Source of the DNA: Shewanella sp. GD04112
Lineage (GTDB): Bacteria; Pseudomonadota; Gammaproteobacteria; Enterobacterales; Shewanellaceae
Reading direction: 5' to 3'
Assembly (NCBI RefSeq): GCF_029835735.1
Contig: NZ_JAOEAL010000001.1
Coordinates: 1-64,000, forward strand
DNA length: 64,000 bases
The first letter of the stretch is position 1; each line of letters opens with the position of its first letter. The notes beneath the pieces were generated by a model. That model ran no database searches. It saw nothing but the letters and a program-made list of their open reading frames with translations, and had not been told where the DNA came from. This document shows positions 49,474 through 57,715 of this stretch, one piece after another. Position numbers and translations under genes: made by a program.

Positions 49474-50607
49474 TTAACGACAGTACTTGGCTGGATCGAC
49501 CGCTTGCCCCTTATACCTTATTTCAAAGTATAGGCCAGGCTCTGTCTGTCCACCCGAACGTCCGACTAAAGCAATCGCTTCACCGGCTTTGACCATATCC
49601 CCAGGGCTTTTTAACAGGGCCTGCGCATGGCCGTAGAGGCTCATATAACCTTTGCCATGGTCTATCACCATCACCATACCAAAGCCTTTAAGCCAGTCGG
49701 CATAAATGACCTTACCGCCGGAAACTGCGCGAATATTTTGCCCTTCGGGTGCTGATAGCATAGTGCCTTTCCACACCACTTGGCCGGATCTCGGGCTGCC
49801 AAAGCTGGCACTGACACGGCCTTTAGTTGGCCACTTGAGTTTTCCGCCTTGTTTATCGAAGCCTTCCATCGAGGGGTTATCACGCATCGCCTTGAGCGCT
49901 TGCTCAACCACTCGTTTTAAGCTGGCCTCTTCGATTTGCAGTTGTTCGAGTTCGGCACCCTTGGTATTCAGGGTGCGCTGTAATTCTTTTAGGGTTAGCT
50001 GGCGTTGATCTTGTTCTTGGTTCAAGCGCTTAGATTGCACTTGTTGCTCGGCCATCAGCTTAGTTAATTGTTTTTGCTTGCTGGTTTGCGAGACTTTAAT
50101 TTCATCTAGTTCGGTGATGGTTTTTTTTAACTCGTTAATCGAGTTCATGCGTGCCTTGTTGAGGTATTGGTAATAGGCCAACATCCGCTCAATCGTGGCG
50201 GGACTCTGCTGATTCAGCATCATCTTAGTGTAATCGTGGTTACCGGCAAGATAGGCGCTCGAGAGTTGTTTTGAGAGCGTTTTTTGCTGGCTGACCTTGA
50301 GGGTTTCTAACTCTTCTTGGCGTTGTTTGAGTTCGGCGAGCTTAGTATCAATCTGCGCCAAACTGTTTTTGGTGCTATTGACCTTTTTGGCTGCCGCCGC
50401 AATCGCCTCTTCATCGCTACGCAGCAGAGCGAGTAACTTTTCCCGCTGTTTACTGGTGTTTTTGAGCGCGCTTTGTTGTTGGTTTATCTGCGCTTGGATG
50501 GATTTCAACTCGGACTGACGCTTCTCCAAATCAGAAGCGTAGACCGAGAAAGATAACATCATAAAGCCAGCAATAATGCTGGCTTTAACGGGGAGTCGAG
50601 TGCTCAC
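49474..50607 (-). CDS. envC: Murein hydrolase activator EnvC
   Basis: Periplasmic protein of 377 residues with a signal peptide (about 1-24), a long coiled coil (25-260) and a C-terminal LytM/M23 domain. EnvC is recruited by FtsEX and activates the amidases AmiA/AmiB during cell separation. The LytM domain lacks the usual metal ligands: the first His/Asp pair is replaced by VVWKGTMLSA and the final HxH by GGQTEPGLYFE. So it is an activator rather than a hydrolase. It starts 10 bases after gpmI. Confidence 0.93.
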   Translation of the reverse strand: MSTRLPVKASIIAGFMMLSFSVYASDLEKRQSELKSIQAQINQQQSALKNTSKQREKLLALLRSDEEAIAAAAKKVNSTKNSLAQIDTKLAELKQRQEELETLKVSQQKTLSKQLSSAYLAGNHDYTKMMLNQQSPATIERMLAYYQYLNKARMNSINELKKTITELDEIKVSQTSKQKQLTKLMAEQQVQSKRLNQEQDQRQLTLKELQRTLNTKGAELEQLQIEEASLKRVVEQALKAMRDNPSMEGFDKQGGKLKWPTKGRVSASFGSPRSGQVVWKGTMLSAPEGQNIRAVSGGKVIYADWLKGFGMVMVIDHGKGYMSLYGHAQALLKSPGDMVKAGEAIALVGRSGGQTEPGLYFEIRYKGQAVDPAKYCR

Positions 50608-50617
50608 TAGGTAACAA

Positions 50618-52162
50618 CTACTCTTTTACGTGGATTAAGGGCTTACCCGCCATCTCTGCGGGAATGGTTTCACCCATCAGGTGCAGAATCGTTGGGGCGA
50701 CATCGCTCAGTTTACCGCCTTCGTCTATGGTGGCGTCACGGCCAACAAACACAAAGGGCACGAGTTCACTGGTATGCGCCGTATGGGCTTGGCCTGTGGT
50801 CTCGTCGGTCATCTGCTCGGCGTTGCCGTGGTCGGCGGTAATAATACATTCGCCACCCACTTTCGCCAGCGCATCGACTACGCGGCCGATACAGGCATCG
50901 ACAGCTTCGCAGGCTTTAACCGCCGCATCGAAGTTGCCAGTATGACCCACCATATCACCGTTCGGGTAGTTACAGATAATCACATCGTATTTAGCGGATT
51001 CAATCGCCGCGACTAACTTATCCGTCAGCTCGGTTGAGCTCATCTCAGGCTGCAAGTCGTAGGTTGCCACTTTAGGTGAGTTGATCAGGATGCGATCTTC
51101 ACCGTTGAATGGCTCTTCCTTACCGCCGTTGAAGAAGAAGGTCACATGGGCGTATTTTTCAGTTTCGGAGATTCGTAACTGAGTACGGCCACGATTTTGC
51201 AGCACTTCACCTAAGGTATTCACTAGGTTTTCAGAAGGATAAGCGATAGGCGCCTTGATATCGGCCGCGTATTCGGTCAGCGTTACAAAGTTAACCTTTG
51301 GCGTCACCGCACGTTCAAAACCGTCGAAATCGGCATTGATAAAGCTGCGGGTGATTTGACGAGCACGGTCGGCGCGGAAGTTCATGAAAATCAGCGCGTC
51401 GCCATCGTTCAAGCTGGCAACCTTGCCTTCGCTATCGGTAATGGCAGAAGACGACACAAACTCATCGTTTTCATCACGGTCATAAGCGGCTTCTAACGCG
51501 GTCACGGCGTTATCGTATTGGAACTTCGCCTTGCCTTGGGTGATCAGTGAGTAAGCCTGAGACACGCGGTCCCAACGGTTATCGCGGTCCATGGCAAAGT
51601 AACGACCAATAATCGAGGCGATACGGCCATGGCCCAATGTAGTAAACAGATCATCAAAGTGGCTTAGGCTGCCTTTGGCGCTGCGAGGTGGGGTATCGCG
51701 ACCATCTAAGAAGGCATGTAAGTACACTTTAGTGGCACCGCGCGCTACCGCCATACGGCACATAGCTTCGATATGCTCTTCATGGCTGTGTACGCCACCG
51801 GGAGAGAGCAGGCCCATAATGTGCACTGCACCACCGGCGTTGACGGCAGCATCGACGGCATCGCAAAGGGCTGGGTTTTGTTCAAACTCATGATCTGCAA
51901 TGGCTTTGCTGATGCGGGTCAGCTCTTGGTAAACAATTCGGCCAGAACCTAAGTTGATATGGCCTACTTCAGAGTTCCCCATCTGCCCATCGGGCAAACC
52001 TACATCTAAGCCTGAACCTGAAATTAAACCGTGGGCATATTGGGCGTTGAGACGGTCGAGTACTGGTGTGTTGGCGTGGTAAATCGCATTCATATGCGTA
52101 TTTTCACGGTAACCCCAGCCATCGAGGATCAACAACGCGATTGGACGTTTAGTTGTCGTCAT
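50618..52162 (-). CDS. gpmI: 2,3-bisphosphoglycerate-independent phosphoglycerate mutase
   Basis: Manganese-dependent glycolytic mutase that interconverts 3- and 2-phosphoglycerate. The 514-residue protein has the alkaline-phosphatase-fold metal motifs LLILDGWGYRE, the phospho-serine region QMGNSEVGHINLG and ITADHGNAEQM. It is the first gene of gpmI-envC-ctpA-yibQ and is divergent from the rhodanese gene across 265 bases. Confidence 0.97.
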   Translation of the reverse strand: MTTTKRPIALLILDGWGYRENTHMNAIYHANTPVLDRLNAQYAHGLISGSGLDVGLPDGQMGNSEVGHINLGSGRIVYQELTRISKAIADHEFEQNPALCDAVDAAVNAGGAVHIMGLLSPGGVHSHEEHIEAMCRMAVARGATKVYLHAFLDGRDTPPRSAKGSLSHFDDLFTTLGHGRIASIIGRYFAMDRDNRWDRVSQAYSLITQGKAKFQYDNAVTALEAAYDRDENDEFVSSSAITDSEGKVASLNDGDALIFMNFRADRARQITRSFINADFDGFERAVTPKVNFVTLTEYAADIKAPIAYPSENLVNTLGEVLQNRGRTQLRISETEKYAHVTFFFNGGKEEPFNGEDRILINSPKVATYDLQPEMSSTELTDKLVAAIESAKYDVIICNYPNGDMVGHTGNFDAAVKACEAVDACIGRVVDALAKVGGECIITADHGNAEQMTDETTGQAHTAHTSELVPFVFVGRDATIDEGGKLSDVAPTILHLMGETIPAEMAGKPLIHVKE

Positions 52163-52427
52163 GGTGATACCTTTAAAGTTTAAGGAAGCTAAAGAAATCT
52201 GAAATTGGTTAAATATTACTACGTAAGCGGGGTACGAAAAAGCGCTTTACCTAGATTAAGGTCATCGAATCGCTATTTGAGCCGATTCTGTGAGCGCCAA
52301 GAGAAGCGAGATGGCGCAAGGGCCGAGCTGTGTTCTAGAACTGTGACTAAACTGCTGCAATCTGCCAAGGCAATGGGTATACTCTGTGCCCTTATCGAAT
52401 TTTTCGCCATTTATACGGGCTGTAACC

Positions 52428-52862
52428 ATGCAAGAATATATCGAATTTTTTAAGGCTCACACTATGCTAAGTCTGGCTTGGGTGGGTTTGTTTGTAATGC
52501 TTGTGGTCAGTGTGATCAAATCGAGCTTCTCTAAAATCAAAAATGTCACTCATCAAGAACTCACCACTATGGTGAACAGACAAGACGCTAAAGTCGTGGA
52601 TGTGCGTTCAAATGACGAGTTCCGTAAGGGCCATATTGTTGATGCAGTTAACGTTACGCTCGCGGATATCAAAAATAATCAGGTTTCAGCCCTTGAAAAG
52701 TTCAAAGACAGTCCCATTATACTGGTATGCAATGCTGGCATGACCTCGTCTCAAGCGGCTCAGCTTTTAAGTAAACAAGGTTTTGAAAACCTATATAACT
52801 TGAAAGGTGGTATGGGTGAATGGCAGGCAGCGAATATGCCTGTTTCAAAAAGCAAAAGATAA
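52428..52862 (+). CDS. yibN: Rhodanese-domain membrane protein YibN
   Basis: 144-residue protein with one N-terminal transmembrane helix (about 12-30, TMLSLAWVGLFVMLVVSVI) and a cytosolic rhodanese domain with the catalytic cysteine in ILVCNAGMTSSQAA. It probably transfers or detoxifies sulfane sulfur. ATG 52428 (MQEYIEFFKAH) is preferred over the ATG at 52386. It precedes secB-gpsA, the order seen in enterics (yibN-grxC-secB-gpsA) but without grxC. Confidence 0.9.
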   Translation: MQEYIEFFKAHTMLSLAWVGLFVMLVVSVIKSSFSKIKNVTHQELTTMVNRQDAKVVDVRSNDEFRKGHIVDAVNVTLADIKNNQVSALEKFKDSPIILVCNAGMTSSQAAQLLSKQGFENLYNLKGGMGEWQAANMPVSKSKR

Positions 52863-53073
52863 GTTGTCGGCGGCAGTTATGCGCTGTGCTGCATAGTTAA
52901 CTGATTGTGCAGCAGTTGCGTCATCATTGTTTGGCATACTAATCCTGTGGTCACTAAGGGCTTAAATTAAGTATTTAGATTGACTTCAAAAGTACCCCGT
53001 TAAGGGAACGTTGGGACGGTACTGAGATCTCATTCAGGCATCAAAGCATAAGCCCAGCTAAATAGACAAAAAA

Positions 53074-53094
53074 GCCAACCAGATAAGTGTTGGC
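53074..53094 (-). other. Hairpin with minus-strand terminator shape upstream of secB
   Basis: GCCAAC / GTTGGC has a 9-base loop. Read on the minus strand it is followed by six T. No minus-strand gene ends here, so it may be a secB leader hairpin. The rest of 52863-53122 shows nothing else. Confidence 0.4.
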
Positions 53095-53122
53095 ATAACA
53101 TTGATAGGATAGGTAGGAAATT

Positions 53123-53608
53123 ATGGCTGAAGTAGCAAACAACGAACAACAAGCCCCACAATTCAACATCCAACGTGTTTACACTAAAGATGTTTCTTTC
53201 GAAACACCTAACAGCCCAGCTGTATTCCAAAAAGAATGGAATCCAGAAGTTAAGTTAGATTTAGACACTCGCAGCGCTAAATTAGCCGACGACGTATACG
53301 AAGTGGTTCTGTCTTTGACTGTGACTGCACAAAACGCTGGCGAAACTGCATTCCTGTGTGAAGTACAACAAGCAGGTATCTTCTCAATCGCAGGTCTGAC
53401 TGAGCCACAACTGGCTCACTCATTAGGTGCATACTGCCCTAACATCCTATTCCCATATGCGCGTGAAGCTGTAGGTAGCTTAGTGGGTCGTGGTACTTTC
53501 CCACAACTGAACTTAGCACCAGTAAACTTCGACGCTCTGTTCGCACAATACGTGCAACAACGTCAAGCCGCAGCAGCTGCACCAGCAGCCGAAGAAGCTA
53601 ACGCTTAA
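53123..53608 (+). CDS. secB: Protein-export chaperone SecB
   Basis: Tetrameric cytosolic chaperone that keeps precursor proteins unfolded and hands them to SecA. The 161-residue protein contains [18 protein letters not shown] and the SecA-contact acidic region, with a [19 protein letters not shown] segment. An Ala/Gln-rich tail ends in EEANA. A TAGGTAGGAAATT ribosome-binding region precedes ATG 53123, and gpsA starts four bases after its stop. Confidence 0.97.
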
Positions 53609-53612
53609 TTAC

Positions 53613-54629
53613 ATGAAAAACTCTGCCGATATCACGGTGTTAGGGGCGGGCTCTTATGGCACCGCCCTTGCCATCTCTTTAGCCAGCAATGGTCATAAGA
53701 CCTTGTTGTGGGGGCACGATCCTGCCCATATGCAAACGCTCGCTCAGGACAAATGCAACCAAGCATTCCTGCCTGGTATTGCCTTCCCCGAGTGTTTACA
53801 TATCGAAGCCGATTTAGCCAAAGCCTTAGCGGCCAGCAATAATGTGCTGGTTGTGGTACCTAGCCATGTGTTTGGCTCGGTATTGGCCCAAGCAAAACCT
53901 TTGTTACGCCAAGATGCTCGCATCGTATGGGCAACCAAAGGACTCGAGCCTGAAACCGGACGTTTGCTGCAAGATGTGGCCCGTGATGTGTTAGGCGAGC
54001 AATATCCGCTGGCGGTATTGTCAGGGCCGACGTTCGCGAAGGAATTAGCCATGGGGTTACCTACGGCGATTTCGGTTGCGGGCACCTGTCCTAAATTTAC
54101 CGCTGAGCTAGTGGAATTGCTGCACAGCCCTAAACGTTTACGTGTTTACGCTAATGACGACTTTATCGGCCTGCAATTAGGCGGCGCGGTGAAGAACGTT
54201 ATCGCCATTGGCGCGGGCATGTCCGACGGTATTGGCTTTGGTGCTAATGCCAGAACGGCGTTAATTACCCGCGGTTTAGTCGAGTTAACCCGCTTAGGCG
54301 AAGCCTTAGGCGCCAGCACTGCCACCTTTATGGGGATGGCTGGATTAGGCGACCTTGTGTTGACTTGTACCGACAACCAATCCCGTAACCGCCGCTTTGG
54401 TTTAGCCTTAGGTAAAGGCTGCGATGTGGATACCGCTCAGGCCGAAATCGGCCAAGTGGTTGAAGGTTATCGCAATACTAAAGAAGTGTTTACGCTGGCG
54501 AAGCGCATGGGCGTCGAAATGCCGATCACCGAGCAAATCTACCAAGTGTTATACCAAGGCAAAGCGCCCTTGGATGCCGCCAAAGAACTGCTCAGCAGAG
54601 AAAAGAAATCAGAAACGCCAGCGCAATAA
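53613..54629 (+). CDS. gpsA: Glycerol-3-phosphate dehydrogenase [NAD(P)+]
   Basis: Cytosolic enzyme that reduces dihydroxyacetone phosphate to sn-glycerol-3-phosphate for phospholipid synthesis. The 338-residue protein shows the Rossmann motif [17 protein letters not shown] (8-24), GPTFAKELA and the catalytic Lys segment [17 protein letters not shown]. It is co-transcribed with secB, as in E. coli, and followed by a clear terminator. Confidence 0.97.
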
Positions 54630-54658
54630 AGCGCGAGCCGTGATGATGCTGAATAAAA

Positions 54659-54687
54659 TAAAGGGTGCTAAAATAGCGCCCTTTTTT
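54659..54687 (+). terminator. Rho-independent terminator after gpsA
   Basis: AAGGGTGCT / AGCGCCCTT forms a stem with one G-T pair and an AAAAT loop, followed by TTTT, 30 bases after the gpsA stop. Confidence 0.85.
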
Positions 54688-54705
54688 ATACATGGACTTC
54701 TGGTG

Positions 54706-54776
54706 CAAGAAGTATCCCCGAGCGCCATGGCCCTTGATGTTCCCTACATCAAGGACATTTCCTCCATCCTTGGAGG
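54706..54776. repeat. Tandem stem-loops after gpsA, probable dispersed repeat
   Basis: CAAGAAGTATCCC (54706-54718) also occurs at 56602-56614. It is followed by two perfect hairpins: CCTTGATGT / ACATCAAGG (54732-54754) and CCTCCA / TGGAGG (54761-54776). This looks like a REP-type intergenic palindromic element. The remainder up to 54974 shows no gene. Confidence 0.5.
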
Positions 54777-54974
54777 TCAGATGGTGAAAGAGGGGATTTA
54801 TGTCCGATCGCCATCGCCTTAATGTGACAGGCAGCTGTCGGCATTGGCCGTATCCATTAAGGTTGGATGCTGAACGCGAAATATCTACCCCAATATCGAA
54901 GACCAATAGCGTAACTCAGTCTTTGAACTATTTGGGATGATGGGCAATAGCCAAATCAATTTATCGACTGGAGT

Positions 54975-56165
54975 ATGAGTGTGAAACATCATGATGTAAT
55001 TATTATCGGAGCCGGCGCCGCAGGATTAATGTGTGCTGCAACAGCGGGTTACCGAGGTCGTGATGTACTTGTACTCGATAATGCCAAGCAGGCTGGGCGT
55101 AAAATCCTCATCAGCGGTGGCGGCCGTTGTAACTTTACCAACCTTAAAGTCGAACCCGCCAACTTTATCAGTGGTAACCCGCACTTTGTAAAATCCGCCT
55201 TGGCGCGTTATCCATCGCAGCAGTTTATCGAACTGGTTGAGCGCCACGGCATTGAATACCACGAGCGCGACCATGGCCAGCTGTTCTGTAATGACTCGGC
55301 CAAAGAGATAGTTACTATGCTGCTGACCGAATGTGAGTGGGCGGGTGTGAGCATTAAACTTCGCACCGATATTCTGGCAGTGAGCAAAACCGAGGCTGGC
55401 CGCTTTGAGCTAAACACCTCAAATGGCGAGTTAAGTTGCGACTCCTTAGTGATCGCCACCGGCGGTTTATCCATGCCAAAACTTGGCGCCACGCCTTACG
55501 GCTATCAATTGGCCGAGCAGTTTGGACTTAAGGTGTTGCCAACTCACGCGGGTCTGGTGCCTTTTACTTGGCACAGCGAAGATAAAATTCGCTTCGAACC
55601 GCTATCGGGCATTGCTGTACCGAGCCGCATTACCGCCAAAGATGGCACTGCCTTTAGCGAAGCCTTACTCTTTACCCACAGAGGCTTATCTGGCCCCGCT
55701 ATTTTGCAGATTTCCAACTATTGGAAAGCGGGCGAAACCATAGAAATCAATCTATTACCCAATATGGATGCCGCACAGGCCATAGAGCAACAACTGGCCG
55801 CACATCCTAAACAGAGTCTGCGTAATACCTTAAGCCAGTGGTTACCTAAGCGGCTGGTGGAGGTGTTATTCGATGAGGCTTTACTCAACAAAGCCTTAAA
55901 TCAGCTTGTTCATGCCGAGCGCGCCAAGCTGGTCGAGGATCTGCATCGCTGGACAGTACTAATGAATGGCACCGAAGGCTATCGCACCGCCGAAGTGACA
56001 CTTGGCGGCGTGGATACCCATGAACTGTCCTCCAAAACCATGGAAGCCATTAAAGTCCCCGGCCTGTTTTTTATCGGCGAAGTGATGGATGTCAGCGGTT
56101 GGTTAGGCGGGTTTAATTTTCAATGGGCCTGGGCATCTGGCGTCGCCGCTGGTAGGGCGGTTTAG
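54975..56165 (+). CDS. HI0933-family flavoprotein (BaiN/YhiN-like)
   Basis: FAD-dependent oxidoreductase of 396 residues. Its N-terminal dinucleotide-binding motif is IIGAGAAGLMCAATAG, and the family signature GRKILISGGGRCNFTN follows near residue 45. The late FAD-contact segment LFFIGEVMDVSGWLGGFNFQWAWASG is also present. The electron acceptor and substrate are unknown; some family members reduce steroid double bonds. The ATG at 54975 is followed by two further possible starts within three codons. It is the last conserved core gene before the accessory stretch. Confidence 0.9.
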   Translation: MSVKHHDVIIIGAGAAGLMCAATAGYRGRDVLVLDNAKQAGRKILISGGGRCNFTNLKVEPANFISGNPHFVKSALARYPSQQFIELVERHGIEYHERDHGQLFCNDSAKEIVTMLLTECEWAGVSIKLRTDILAVSKTEAGRFELNTSNGELSCDSLVIATGGLSMPKLGATPYGYQLAEQFGLKVLPTHAGLVPFTWHSEDKIRFEPLSGIAVPSRITAKDGTAFSEALLFTHRGLSGPAILQISNYWKAGETIEINLLPNMDAAQAIEQQLAAHPKQSLRNTLSQWLPKRLVEVLFDEALLNKALNQLVHAERAKLVEDLHRWTVLMNGTEGYRTAEVTLGGVDTHELSSKTMEAIKVPGLFFIGEVMDVSGWLGGFNFQWAWASGVAAGRAV

Positions 56166-56186
56166 TTTGTTTGGGAACAATAAAGT

Positions 56187-56507
56187 TTGAAGAAATATTT
56201 AGAAAAATTAAATGAACTAGAAATCGCTTGTCATAACAATTTTAAGCATGACTCAGATGAACATTGGGTTGATGAAGAATACGTCCGTATAAGAGTTGAT
56301 GCTCTCAAGTTGCTAAGTAGCGCAAGCAAAGAGTTAGAAGTAAATGAACTCACTAGTTTTAGATTGAAAATAGTACAGTTCTTTTGTGCCAATATGGGAT
56401 GTCATTTAGATATCAAAGTGCTTGAATCTGAAGATGCAAATGTACTGTCGCAAAATGAAATCGAATTTATATTGGGAAATTCTCAGCTAGCGCGGTGGAA
56501 TACGTAA
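56187..56507 (+). CDS. Hypothetical protein, AT-rich
   Basis: I do not recognise this 106-residue acidic protein. It is mainly helical in appearance, with no membrane segment or signal. It would start at TTG 56187; there is no ATG in frame near the start and only a weak GGGAAC upstream. Its base composition is clearly more AT-rich than the preceding flavoprotein. It is followed 20 bases later by a sequence resembling the left half of an integron attC site, so it may be an acquired cassette gene. Confidence 0.55.
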   Translation: MKKYLEKLNELEIACHNNFKHDSDEHWVDEEYVRIRVDALKLLSSASKELEVNELTSFRLKIVQFFCANMGCHLDIKVLESEDANVLSQNEIEFILGNSQLARWNT

Positions 56508-56525
56508 ATTTAAGTTTGTTTTCTG

Positions 56526-56547
56526 CACATAACAATTCAAGGCAGTT
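56526..56547 (+). other. Possible degenerate attC left half
   Basis: ACATAACAATTCAAGGCAGT has the layout RYYYAAC - 5 bases - AAGGCAG of an attC R''-L'' arm, placed just after the hypothetical gene. No matching right arm is found downstream. Confidence 0.3.
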
Positions 56548-56601
56548 GGCGTTGTATACATTGTCACTGTTTCCCCAGTGACACGCCGCCCTTTTATTTT
56601 A

Positions 56602-56663
56602 CAAGAAGTATCCCTATAGGCTCGACGGCGGCATCTGCAATACATGGAAGTGTAAATGCCGCC
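56602..56663. repeat. REP-like palindromic repeat
   Basis: CAAGAAGTATCCC (56602-56614), shared with 54706, is followed by an interrupted hairpin: GGCGGCAT (56627-56634) / ATGCCGCC (56656-56663), with an inner TACA / TGTA pair. It is probably a dispersed Shewanella intergenic repeat. The stretch 56508-57116 otherwise holds no convincing gene. Confidence 0.5.
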
Positions 56664-56983
56664 AACGGCCACTGTTGCAACAATGGCAATTTTAACGACC
56701 ATTGAACTGTTCATCTGGCTAAAGGCTTTTGCCTCATTCCTTGTTTCGGTTCGTTGGCTCAATAGAAAATTCCTACTCTTGTTGCCATACAAAGTCTCAT
56801 CCATTTACCTAATGTTTGGACCTAACGTAAAGCGACTAACAATGTATGGGTATACAATCGTATTTAAATTTAGGTGTTTTGGTATGATTTTTAGACAAAA
56901 TCAGTGCGCACTAATTCCATCCGAAATAAATAAAACTCTATAAAATCAGGTGAATACAGTAACTGAATTTTAGTTAATAGGTT

Positions 56984-57107
56984 TGGAAAACGCGCATGCG
57001 CGTTTTTCCAGATGGTGTATTTGGCAGAAAGCTGATAAGTTCTTTGCATACAGATAGTTAACTGTGCGCGTTTTTACTGGTCCAACGAGATAAACGCGCA
57101 TGCGCAC
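56984..57107. repeat. GCGCATGC-rich palindromes
   Basis: ACGCGCATGCGCG occurs inside a near-palindrome at 56984-57009. The related half-elements GTGCGCGTTT (57064-57073) and AAACGCGCATGCGCAC (57092-57107) can pair with each other. They stand immediately before the cassette boundary at 57117 and could be operator sites or a diverged attC arm. Confidence 0.45.
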
Positions 57108-57139
57108 TAATCAAATGTTATGAGCTACGTCAAAATATC

Positions 57140-57715
57140 GTGTTTGAAAAAATTATGAGGATATTATTTTTTGTGGAAAGTATTTACGAAGATATCGATG
57201 ATGCCATAGACGATTTGGATGAAGATGAGCATCGAGAAGCTTTTTTAGGATTTTTTAAGAACAGTTTCCCTTTCTTGCTTTGTCCTACATTAGCGAAAAG
57301 ATCCGAAGAATTACCAGATTTAAATTGGGTCAAAGTTAAATATGATGAACATCAAAATCATACATTTCCAGAACAACAAGGTGTATATATTTTCATGGTT
57401 AGTTTTGAAAATAATAATCTACCGGACAATTCGTATGTTATGTATGTTGGTAAAGCTGGTGATACAGATTCCAATAACACTATCGCAAATCGATTTTATG
57501 ATTATGTTAATAAATCAGGGTATTATCGGAGATGCAGGGTAAAAAAACTCATTAAACATTTTTCGGATCATCTTGTTTATCACTATGCAACAATTCCAAA
57601 TGGTCAATCAACATCTGCAGTAGAGAGAATCTTAGCCGATGTTTTTGTTCCGCCATGTTGCCAAATGGATTTTTCTGCAGAAGTTAGGACATTATTGCGA
57701 GGTGTAAGACTTTGA
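57140..57715 (+). CDS. GIY-YIG nuclease-like protein
   Basis: 191-residue protein whose C-terminal two thirds match the GIY-YIG nuclease layout: GVY (81-83), YVG followed by Lys (102-105), Arg118 in IANRFYDYV, and a late Glu162 in SAVERILADVF. These are the positions of the catalytic Tyr, Tyr, Arg and metal-binding Glu. The acidic N-terminus (about 1-60) is unassigned. The start is GTG 57140 or ATG 57155 (MRILFF); neither has a good ribosome binding site, common for cassette genes. Its TGA overlaps the next start (TTGA), so it is coupled to the DGQHR gene. The function is inferred: DNA cleavage or nicking. Confidence 0.65.
   Translation: MFEKIMRILFFVESIYEDIDDAIDDLDEDEHREAFLGFFKNSFPFLLCPTLAKRSEELPDLNWVKVKYDEHQNHTFPEQQGVYIFMVSFENNNLPDNSYVMYVGKAGDTDSNNTIANRFYDYVNKSGYYRRCRVKKLIKHFSDHLVYHYATIPNGQSTSAVERILADVFVPPCCQMDFSAEVRTLLRGVRL

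Noticed and set aside
53030..53230. 66-codon minus-strand frame overlapping secB
   Set aside because: Antisense to the secB start, with no support apart from the nearby terminator-like hairpin.
54592..54906. 104-codon minus-strand frame after gpsA
   Set aside because: It crosses the gpsA terminator and the tandem stem-loops and overlaps the end of gpsA; no protein features.
56656..56943. 95-codon plus-strand frame with hydrophobic residues
   Set aside because: It begins inside the palindromic repeat at 56602-56663, has no ribosome binding site, and looks like chance coding in repeat DNA.
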